A stretch of 64,000 nucleotides of DNA, from NCBI RefSeq assembly GCF_000002595.2, contig NC_057013.1, positions 2,675,087 to 2,739,086 on the forward strand. Direction: 5' to 3'. Position numbers and translations under genes: made by a program. This DNA is from Chlamydomonas reinhardtii. Taxonomy: Eukaryota; Chlorophyta; Chlorophyceae; Chlamydomonadales; Chlamydomonadaceae. The notes under the pieces were generated by a model. The model saw nothing but the letters and a program-made list of their open reading frames with translations. It made no database searches and was not told where the DNA came from. Shown piece after piece: positions 45,136 to 54,990 of this stretch. Position 1 is the stretch's first letter. Each line of letters opens with the position of its first letter.

Positions 45136-48100
45136 GTTCATCCGGGTCCGCAGCACATCCGCGTGCGCCCGCCTGCCGCGCTGGGCGGTGGTGGAAGCCA
45201 CGGCTGCTGGCCCACCACCGCCTTCCAGGCCCTGCTGGTGGCGTCCGAGTACTGCGCCGCGGTGCAGGAGGTGTGTGCGTGGCCAAAGCTGCGACCCATG
45301 CGTGCAAGGGAGGGGCAAGGGCGAGGGCGGTGGTCTGGCGGACCGGACCGAACACGCAGGGGCTGGGTCATGCACCTTCGCTTTCCAGCATACCCGACAC
45401 AGTGGCTTAGCTGTGCCCTGCCCTTCACCCGCCACGCAGCTGCTGTCCTGGGCGTTCCCTTCTCCAGCCTGGGATGACTACAAGCCCATGGTGGCGCAAT
45501 TCGCGGCGGAGTTCATCTCCTCCGCCGCGCCCGTGCCGGTGTCCGCGGCCACCGCCCCGGCGGGCGCTCAGCTGGACCCCGTGCTGCTGCACTGCAGCCA
45601 TTCGCTGTGGTCCAACTTCACGTTCCTTTACTTCCACGGCACACGGGATCTGAACCTCGAGGGTCTGGGCACGGAGACGCGGCAGGCGGCACAGTGGCTG
45701 AAGCGCCTGGTGGGAGACCGGGGCTGGGCGCCGGATGGGCTGGTCTTTAGCGCAGCGCGCACCTGGACGGAGGCCAGCAAGGCGCGCCTGGCGCCGCTCT
45801 TCCCCACCGTTCCCGGCTTCACCACGCCGGCACCGGCGCCCCTGTCCGCCACTGGCGGCACGCCGGCAGAGGTGCAGGCGCTGCATCAGCGGACGTGGGC
45901 GGGCTGTCCGGAGCGGGAACTGGTGGAGAGAGTAGAGAAGGGCGGCGGCGACGGGCCATACTACCCCGTCTACCCCTACCGCATCACCAGCGGCTATGCG
46001 GCCAACCGCATCAAGGTGCGCGCACCTGTATGGAGTAGCGCGGGCGCAGGGCGCGGGCACGTGGCCCTCGTTACTTCTGGTGACGCGCAATGCGATGATG
46101 AGTTCAAGCGGCCCTCCACGCGTGCCGCTACCGCTTACCCGTGGAAGGCATGTTACATGCCGAGCACAGAGCACTCTCTGCTTTCGCCCTTCGGTCTCAG
46201 CCTAACCGCTCGCTTGCATCCCCTGTGCCCTGCCCTGCCCCTGCCGCGCCCTGCCACCGCAGTTCACGATGCAGCGCGTGTCGGCGCCGCGCAGCATCAA
46301 GGGCAGCTGCGGCGTGCCAGCGGACTACGGCCAGAGCCACAACTGCGCGCTGGGCTACCTGCTGCTCGCGGACGTGATGCAGGCGTTCAACCAGGTGGGG
46401 CTGCGGAGCTGCTCGGAATGCGGTATGCGGCTTGCAAGTGTCGCTCTGGAGCGGGAGGTGTCACGCAGCCGATTCAGGGGGGGTGGAAGCATTCAAGCAA
46501 GCTGATGTGGTACCTGCCTGCTTCTCCCGCCGGCGCTTCCGCGTCCTGCAGGCCAGCAAGCAATGGGGGAACTCGGACGGCGCCGACGACGTGACCACGA
46601 TCGACCACTTCATCAACAACGTGCTGCTGCACGACACCAAGCCGCTGCTGAACCTGCACGGCATCACCCGCTACGGCACCTTCCTGGCCGGCTGCGCCCT
46701 GGGCTGGGTGCCCGCGCTGGAGCAGGTGCGCGGCTGGGTGAAGGCGGCGGCAGATGCGCTCCCGGAAGTGGCCGCCGGCAACACGCCGCCTCAGCTGGTG
46801 CTGCCCGCCAGCCTGACGCCGGCGGTGATACAGGCCATGGCGGCCGTGGTGCAGCAGGTGCCGGTGGCGGCGGCGCAGCCGCAGCCCCAGCCGCCGCAGC
46901 CCCAGGTCCCGCAGCCGCAGCTACAGCTTCCACAGCCTACGGCAGCGCAGCCGCAACAGCAGCCCCTGCAGCCACCGCAGCAGCCACATCTGGCACACGT
47001 GGTGCAGCTGCCCAACGCGGCATCCGGCGGCTCCATTGTGTCGGGCCCGCCCACCGGCAGCTCCGGCGGCAGTGGGACGGGTCGCTCGCCCTTCGCCGCG
47101 CTGCAGCAGGCGCACCAGCAGCTGCAAGCACCGACGCTGGTGCCGCCACCGCATGCAGCGGGCGTGGCTGCCGGTGCGGCTGGCGGCCCGGGCCCGCAGC
47201 TGCCCCAGCTGCCGGACTTGCCCCAACTACCGCCAGCTCCCGCGCATCCAGAGTCGTCGCCCTCCGCAGAGGACGTGGCGGGCGGCATGAGTAACATGTC
47301 TCTGGACGGCCCCACCTTCGGGGACGAGACGCTGGCGGCGCTCGCAGCGGACATGCGGTCGCTGAAGGAGGCGGACCTCGCCGGCATGGGGCGGCAGCAC
47401 TCCGCGGCACTTGCAGCACACGCCGGGCACGCGGGGCCGGGGCCGTCTCCCTTGGGCCCCAACGGCCCCGCCGCAGCGGTGGGGACTGCCGGATCCCTTG
47501 GCGGAGTCGGTGCTAAGGGCGGGGAGGGGGTGGCCGCGGCGACGGCAACGGCCGGGCCGTTCAGCGCCCTGGCGGTTATGAACCAGCTGCAGGGTTTCGG
47601 CGCGCCGGGCCCCTCGGGACGGACCGTGACCACCTCGGCGCCAGGCCCACTGCAGCAGCCGCAGCACCTGCCCCACAACGCGGCTCAGGCGCATGCCCAG
47701 CAGCTGCTGCTGCAGCAGCAACAGGCGCAGGCTGCCAAGGCCGCAGCGGCGACGGCCGTTGCCAAGGTTGTGGAGCTGCTGGGTAGCGCGAGCAACATCA
47801 TGGCACAGCTGGCGGCGGCGCCGGCGCACGTCCTTGAACCGTCGGTGCAGGCACGGCTGGGTGCATTGGTGCGGGGGCAGGAGGAGGCGCTGCGAGCCTT
47901 CCGCCTCGAGTTCAACTTGCCGGCCGGCGGCCCCGGGGTGCTTGCTGGGGCCGCAGCAGCCGGCCCGTCAGCGTCGGGTGGTGGCGGCGGGGCTTGGCCG
48001 CCAGCTGAGCCATCGCACGGCCTGCCTGGGCCAACAGCGGTGGCTTCAGCGGGCTCGGCTGGCGCGCCGCTGCCGCCGCCCGGACCGCACGCGCCAACGG

Positions 48101-48834
48101 CTGGTGGCGCTGCCGGTGTGCCGGGGCGGGCATCCGGAAGCCCCTTTGAGCGGCTGGTGCGCATGCCGGGCACGGCAGGCGCCACTGCGCCCGCCGGGCA
48201 GGGGCAGCAGCAACCGGCCCTCAGTGCCGGTGGCGGCAGCAGCGGCGGCGGTCGCAACTCCTTGCCGGGCCTAGTACCGGGCGCGTTTGGTGCTGCGGCG
48301 CCCGCGGCGACAGCCGCCGTCGCTGCCGCGCCCAGCGCGCTTAAGTTGGACCTGCCTCAGGGGGCCGCTGAGCCAGGGACCGCACAGCCGCAGAACCCTG
48401 TGGCGGGAGCCGGCGGCGGCCCTGCCGCTGGCCCCGGGCCTGCCGGCGCAAGCCCGCCTTCTAGTGGCGGCGCACCGGCGTCGAGCGGCAGCGCCGGCAA
48501 CATCTCTGGCAGCACCTTGGGGCTGCTTGGGGCCTTCGGCGAGAACACGGCTGGGGGTGACAACATGTCGCTGATGCTGCAGCTCATGGAGGGCGGCACC
48601 GGCGGTGGCGAGACGCTCGGCGGCGGGAACGTGTCGCTGATGTCGCTGGGCAATGACTCGTTGTTGGGGTTGGACGGGAACGGCACGCTGGGCCTGGGGC
48701 TGGGTCAGGCGGGTGTGGATGCGATGGGCAGCGAGGGCGTCCTGATCAACACGGCGGGGGCGGCGGCAGGAGGCGGCGGCATGGAGGCGCAGGGTGTGGG
48801 CGCAGGCGCGGGGCCGGGCCCGGCGGGGCACTGA
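45136..48834 (+). CDS. Unrecognised four-member family, paralogue 1 (Gln/Pro/Gly-rich tail)
   Basis: I do not recognise this protein. Exons seen: 45136-45270, 45440-46015, 46263-46394, 46552-48834, all phase 0; a first exon is missing upstream. Module A ends FQALLVASEYCAAVQE. Module B has LLSWAFPSPAWDDYK, LWSNFTFLYFHGTRDLNL and WLKRLVGDRGWAPDGLVF. Module C is YYPVYPYRITSGYAANRIKV. Module D is SCGVPADYGQSHNCALGYLL-LADV. Module E is GITRYGTFLAGCALGWVPAL. The last exon continues as about 600 residues rich in Gln, Pro, Ala and Gly. Embedded in it are conserved islands (MSNMSLDGPTFGDETLAALA; VVELLGSASNIM) shared with paralogue 3, and further repeats of NMSL/NVSL. No signal peptide, membrane span or enzyme motif is evident. 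It is convergent with paralogue 2. Confidence 0.8.
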
Positions 48835-49924
48835 CATGCTTGCGTCGGGTACGGAGTGTAGCGTTACGACAAGTGTTCACGTCGATCACGGGAAAAGGGG
48901 CTGAGCCCCTCCACAGTCTGAGGCCGAACAACCTCATTGCCCGGACATAGCCGGGGTCGGTTTCCACAGGCACATAGCCAAACCAGGTGCCTAGCAATCG
49001 CGATGCCATAGCAGAGCTAACCGCAGCCAGACGTAACACAGTTATCAACAACTTTGGGAGTCCATGGACAACTGACTGAGGAGAGCGCGGCGCCGCCCAA
49101 GAAGCGGCGCCGGTGCGCAGGTTGAGACCTGCCGATGTCCGGTTTGCGGTCTTTCCTGGCGAGCATAGCGTAGCGTGGTGTGTGATGGGACTTCTTGCTG
49201 TTTTGTTGCCCGTTGTGCGAGACAGCAGGACGCGGCTGGACACATGGCGGGCGGTGCCTGTACAAACCGACCCCGGCTATACGAGGAAGGTGGCGGGGCC
49301 AGGTAAAGATGACTGGTGGAATGGTACATGATGCATGTAGTTTTGAAACCTTCGGCCTCAGACATTGCACCAACGTGGCGTGGGCTCAGCCCACTTTTCC
49401 CACGAGAGGGAGAGCCACCTTTCTTGTCTACTGAAGTTGCAAATGTACACATGATGCATGCTGCTGAGGGACCTGCGTCGACTGAATTGTCATGCAATGA
49501 AGGCACTCAGAATAATGAGGCGGCCACCCATTGGTGCCTGGCAAAGCGTACGTAGCAATCAACTGGCGTTGATGATGTTGATGTGAGCTGTTATGACATA
49601 GAATGCACACACGTTGCATATGGTCGCAAGCAGCAAGCTTGGTTGGCCCAGTAAACAGATCCCTTCAGGGGCGTCCCTTGATACCTAGACAGTTGATGCC
49701 AGGGTAAGTCAACCTTCCCTGGTTGGTGGGGTGACAATTGGCATGTATGCCTGCGCCCCAAAGCTCACATCCCTAGTTAGTGTCTTCCTTCAGCCTGGAC
49801 TGCTCTAAACACCGACAATGCCATTGTCTGAGAAGCCTGCAACACATGCACCCTGCTGCTCAGCAACGCCGAGAAACCCAACATTGCTCGTACTGTATCA
49901 CCTCTCTCGCTCGTGCAACGCCTC
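48835..49924. other. Intergenic region between convergent paralogues 1 and 2
   Basis: Holds the 3' ends of both genes, an inverted-repeat structure (48947-49280) and one copy of the GTGGCGTGGGCTCAGCCCAC repeat (49,377-49,412). No supported gene is present. Confidence 0.5.
48947..49280. repeat. Inverted repeat, 27-bp arms about 330 bp apart
   Basis: ATAGCCGGGGTCGGTTT-CC-ACAGGCAC (48947-48973) is the reverse complement of 49254-49280 apart from two bases. The arms could be terminal inverted repeats of a small non-autonomous DNA transposon. No clear target duplication is visible beyond the arm ends. Confidence 0.6.
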
Positions 49925-52270
49925 TCAACTGCTCAAGCTCTGCTCTAGCTGCTGCAGGGCGTGGCTCACCGCCGCCAGCCGCTCCCATGTGGCGGCGCTG
50001 CCGCGCCCCACACCTGAAGACCGCCCCGCGCCCTTTCCGGTCGGTGCCTGCCGCAGGCCCTCCAGCAGCGGCATCAGCCGCTGCATCAGCGCGAGCGCCT
50101 GGGCCGCCTCGCGCGCAACCCGGTCTCCAGCAGCGCCAAGCTGTTGGGTACCGCATGCCTCCTCTTGCTCCGTTTGCCCGCCAGCCTGGCCCGCCTCCTC
50201 CTCCTCCTCCTCCTCCTCCATCTCCTCCTCCTCCTTCTCCTCCATCTCCTCCTCCTCCTCCTCCTCGTCCTCCTCCTCCTCCTCCTCCTCCTCCTCCTCC
50301 TCCTCCTCCTTATCCGGCTGCCCCCTCGCCGCCCGGCGCTGGCCCTTAACAGCCATGCTCTGCCACTTCGCCATGGGGATGATGCGTGTCAGGGCCAGTT
50401 GCGGCTTCTGCAGCTTGTTCAGAACCTCCTGCAACCCATCTGATGGGCCCGACAGCGGCCCGGGGCCGAGCTGCAGCGCATCCTGGATCACAGCAACGCC
50501 GCCCGCCTTCTCCGCCCAGTTCGCACCCATAAACGTCTCGCCGTACGCCTCCATTACCGCCGGCAACCACACGCCGTGCACGTGCGCCAGTGCGCGCTCC
50601 CAGCCCTCCACGCAGCTGGCCAGCAGCTGCGGGTAGCCGGACGCCAGGTGCTCGGCCGGGACCGGAGGGCGGCCTGTGGCGCCGGTCTTGTGCTGCAGCA
50701 CGTGCTCCTTTAGGAAGCCCGCCATGGCGGCTTTGGTGGCCCCCGGCGCCTTGTGCATGGACTTGCAGGCCTGCAGGGACAGTATGGTAATGGACGGGCT
50801 GTGTGCGGACTGCATGCGCGCAGGCGGGGGGGTAGTCCAGGCGGTATACGTAAGACTGGGTGCTGCGGAGCGCAGGATTGAAATTCAGGCTCACTGTGGC
50901 CACTATGCCAGCCCACGGGCTAGCAGCCCCCGTCAACCTTGCAAGAGCCGGGTGGCAGTGCTACTGCTGCGCACGCTAAGCAGCTAGATCGACCTAGCGA
51001 TGGCCGCGTGAGCCGCGGCCGTGTGAACCCCTTCCAGTGAGCCTGATCTAGTGCTGCTGGTCGCGTTAGCCCCTTCGAACTTCTGCTACCCTTTTATTAT
51101 CTCCCTAGGGCTGCCGTTCCGCCCTTTGACTGCAGCCCACCGCACCTGTGTGAGGGCGGCGAACACATCTGATACCACCAGATATCCCAGCGCGCAATTG
51201 TTCGCCTTGGTGAACCCGGGCGGGAGCCCGCAGGCGCCGCCAGGCACGTCGCGGAACTCCTCTTGCCCCAGCAGGGAGCACTGCGGGGCCGCGTGCGGTC
51301 AGGCGTACGGCGGGGGTCAGACTTGCAGTTGTACTTATGTGACCCGATGGTGTACGGCAGTATGGCAGTCTGCTGGCGCTGACCGCAGCCTGTTGCTGCC
51401 TGTGCGAGCCAACCCACGGACGCACCTTGGGCCGGTTCTCGTTGTAGCCGCCCGCAACGCACAATGGGTAGAAGGGGAAGAAGTCAGGCACCTTCTGTGG
51501 CTCCGAGTCCTTGCTGGTGCCGGACTTGGGCTCGTTTGACTTGGCTGAAAGCATGCGAATGGCACTCACGTTGGTCCCGCTCACGGGCGCGCTGCTGGCG
51601 GCGGCGCAATGCACCGCGACCGCTTGCCAAGTAGTCCAGCCCTGCTGCCCGAAGCTGCCGTCCAGCCACTTGCGGGTGCTGCTCACCCACTCCTGGATGG
51701 CTTTTGACACGTGGCCCCTGCGGCACCAGCCGTCCGTGCCCACCATCCGGCCCAGGCAGTCCGCCGCCTCCTGAAGCAGCGGCGGCACAGCGGCTGGCGT
51801 GGTTGCCCGCCGGCCTCCTGCGGTGCCATCCTGCCGGGGAACACCGGTCTTCACTTGGGGCTGCGGCACCATCCGCTTGGTTCCAAAGAAGTAGCAGAAG
51901 GTGAAGGTGGTCCACACGATGCGCGCCGTTCTGGTTGGCAGGTCCCCATCTGGCGCCAGGACGGCGGGCAGGTCGGCGTCAGCGATGAGGGCGCTGGCGC
52001 ACTGCCGGACGTGCTCCTTGGCTTTGGCCCACTCGGCGGTGGCGGGAAACCCCTTCACCAAGACCTGTGGCACCGTAACGCATGAGGGGACAGGCATTCG
52101 GGATGGCTAGCTGACACGGCGACACCTGCCCGGCTGCTCCAGCTCACCTTGTCCACCTCAAAGCAGTAGGCTGACGCCACCGTGAGGAGCTGGAACGAGG
52201 ATGTCGGTGCCCACACATCAGGACGCACCGGGTGCTGGAAGGCGCGCGGAGGCGGGATGGCACCGCTGCC
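49925..52270 (-). CDS. Unrecognised four-member family, paralogue 2 (Glu-rich tail)
   Basis: Exons, minus strand, all phase 0: 52270-52148, 52064-51426, 51289-51146, 50770-49925; any first exon lies above 52270 and was not found. Module A is SSFQLLTVASAYCFEVDK. Module B has ATAEWAKAKEHVRQCASAL, VWTTFTFCYFFGTKRM and CLGRMVGTDGWCRRGHVSKA. Module C is FFPFYPLCVAGGYNENRPKV. Module D is ACGLPPGFTKANNCALGYLV-VSDV. Module E is LASGYPQLLASCVEGWERAL followed by AHVHGVWLPAVMEAYGE. The tail has ALTRIIPMAKWQSMAVKGQR, then an uninterrupted Glu-rich tract from a (CTC)n repeat at about 50,195-50,310, and a Leu-rich end. The function is unknown. Modules A-E match paralogue 4 most closely. The 5' side faces the LINE fragment. 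Confidence 0.8.
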
Positions 52271-52599
52271 CTACACGTCATCATGGCGACGAAGGGTTAG
52301 GCTTCGGCAGCAATAGACATATAAGTCAGAGGCTGGAAGAAAGGCCTATGGGGAATGCACGAAGAGGTATTGCGGGGAGGGCGTGCGTGACCTCCGGGGC
52401 CTGCGAGTGTCGCGTCCTCCCACCCGACCCTTGAACTTGAAGCGCTCACTGGCCACTCGCAGGTGTACCCGCCGCAGGCTTCACTATAACTGGAGAAGTA
52501 TGGGTAGCTCATCTTGTTCAGCGTCCTCGCGAGAAAGCGGACAACCTCGCAGCCAGTCGAATTAGTCTCCCGGCGAATATTATATGTCAAACGAAGATT

Positions 52600-54634
52600 A
52601 TGCGTAGTGTCCGCACCGTGGTTTTGCAGGAAACTTGGGCAAGTCGCCTCGCACTCATTGCAACCCCGCCCCGTTGTACTGAGGGACGGCACCCGTGCCA
52701 GGCGGCTTTCAGGGCTGGGTACAGCACGGCGCATCACCTGTTCGCACTACGGCACCTCACGCACAAGCACAGCGCACTGGGGCAACCACCCCTGTACGTT
52801 TGTCAAATTGATTTTGAGAAGGCGTTTGACAAGGTACCCAGATGGGCGCTGTGGCAACGTCTGGCCGAAAGAGGAGTACGTGGCCGAATGATGGAGGTCC
52901 TGAAGCGTTGCTATGAAAGAGTTTGCCTGCGGGTGAAGGTGAACGGCAAACTGAGCGACGCGTTTGAGTCGCTGCAAGGGGTCAAGCAGGGATGTCCTAA
53001 AAGCACCGACCTGTTTGGCACCTTCATTGAGGCACTAGCAGAATACGTGGACGCATGGGACCAGCATGAGCCAACTGAACGCACGTGGAAGCACGAGGCG
53101 CCGACGATAGGTGGCAAACTTGTGGCCTGCCTATTATACGCGGACGACCTGACGCTATGCGCACTGTCCATCCACCGTATGCAGTTTTTGCTCAATAGAT
53201 TGCACGAATTTTGCCAAGCCTTTGGTATGCGAGTCAACATAGCTAAATGCGAGATCATGGTTTTTGCGGGAATAGCAACGCACCGGCAAATCCACGCCGT
53301 GTACGCTACGGCCCTTCGGTACCCGTACCCTGGGGGTGTAAGCATACCGGTGAAGGGGCGAGCGCGGTACCTTGGCCTATACTACGGCCCGGCCACAACG
53401 TTTGATTCTTGCTACCAAGAGCTAATAGCTGCGGGCAGGAGAGCTGCGTTTGGGTTGATAGCGGCGCTAGATAAGAACGAGTGCACCATGCAAGCATGTT
53501 TCGAAGTGCAAGTCAGGTCCGTGCTGTCGTATGGCGTCGAGGTGTGGGGCCCCGACGCCCTGAGCGCCCTGTTTGAAGGCACGAGCTATGGCGGCCACGA
53601 CCGCACCATGGACAAAACGCTAAAAAGCAAGTGGAGAAATGCCAAGACTTGGTTTGACAAAGCCCTGATCGATCCGATGGTGGCACTGCAAACATCTTTC
53701 CTGGCACGAGCTGCGGGGGTTCGCAAGCCCACCTACAGGCTGCTTTATGCTGAGTTTGCCGCACAACCCATGCATTTGCACTGGGCGTACATGGTGTTTG
53801 GTTTCTGGAATCGTATTATCAAGCAAGACAAATCGCTAGCGCACGTGTTTTTGGAAGATGCCGTAGCGACGGCAGCCGCAGGAGGTTTCGAAGGCATGTG
53901 CTGGGTGAGCAAGGTTTACCGAGTCTGCAAAAAGCTTGGCTACGACTGGTGTACAGAGGGCCCGCAGGGCACAGACGCACTTTGTGAATGGCTACTGCGC
54001 ACGGGGCTGCCGATTGGTAGTTTGCTGGGCAACTTCGCCAACATGCTTATGGGTGAATGGAAGGCAGAGAGCATATGCGCTGACCCTCGGGCTTTCCCTG
54101 AAAGCGGAGGGCACCGTAATACTGCCGGTGGGCCGGGAGTTAAGATGTGCCGCTATACGCAGTGGATGGGCGTCCCGCAGTTGGATGCTGCAGTTAAGCA
54201 AGGCATTTTACCGCACATGAAGGAGTATGTTACGCACAAGCACCTAATGGCGCTGATACGGTTCAGGCTAGGATCTTGGGATATCGAGGTTAATCGCCCC
54301 GTGGCGGGGGGCCGGTACCGTCCGCGCAACGAAAGGGTGTGCAGGCTGTGTCGAGGCGGTGTAGAAGATGAAAAGCACGTTATGCTGGAGTGCCCAATTT
54401 ATGCTAACATTCGGTTGGCTTCTGGTATTACAGGTAGCGATATGAAAAAGATTATGCTTGACACGGACACGCAAAAGTTGGCTGCCCACTTGTACGCAGT
54501 TACGACGCTACGGGCACGGACGCTATTGATCTAGGCCATTTGCCTGTTTACCTAACGCGCCCCCGGACTCAAAGGAGTTAGTGGGGCCACATGGACTCGA
54601 ACCCATGTAAATGCTCATGCTCATGCTCATGCTC
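52600..54634 (+). mobile_element. 5'-truncated L1-like non-LTR retrotransposon (LINE) with reverse transcriptase
   Basis: One open frame to the stop at 54534 encodes most of a LINE reverse transcriptase. It has QAAFRAGYSTAHHLFALRHL, then IDFEKAFDKVPRWALWQRL, QGVKQGCPKSTDLFGTF, the catalytic LLYADDLTL (about residue 180) and RARYLGLYYG, and later a C-terminal zinc-knuckle-like CRLCRGGVEDEKHVMLEC. The endonuclease, ORF1 and the first RT block are absent, so the copy is 5'-truncated. Its left limit is uncertain (52,300-52,620). After the stop, a short 3' region ends in about four ATGCTC units (54611-54634), a typical microsatellite tail for a LINE. The long intact frame suggests a fairly young insertion. 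It lies between the divergent paralogues 2 and 3. Confidence 0.88.
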
Positions 54635-54990
54635 GTTGTACGCCAAACGTGCTGCCGGGCGTTAAAGCTTGTTGCTTGAACACTAACAGGAGTGCGACTA
54701 TACCAAGGTGTTTCCAGCGTCCCAAATGCTTCAGGCGCAGGCAGGGTGCCTGTTCCGGCACCCCCTCTTTTCCGACTGAGCACACCCTGAACCCTTAAAC
54801 TAGTCTGCTAACCCAGGCCCAGTATTAGTACGATACATTCTTACCCTGCGCATATTGGGTTACTGAGCGGCTACGCTGGCGATAACTGCGGTGCAATTAG
54901 GCAATAGACCTTTCATGCGCAGGTGCTAGTGCCAACGACCTCACGAGCTTCCAGCCAGTAGGTCGGCCCAGTATACCTGCCCCCACTTAA

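Noticed and set aside
50195-50310. (CTC)n run taken as an intergenic microsatellite
   Set aside because: It is in frame within the last exon of paralogue 2 and encodes the Glu-rich tract.
54585-54625. Reverse strand GGGTTCGAGTCCATG looks like a tRNA T-arm
   Set aside because: Stem pairing fails beyond the first pairs and no D-arm, anticodon arm or matching acceptor stem is present; it lies in the LINE 3' region.
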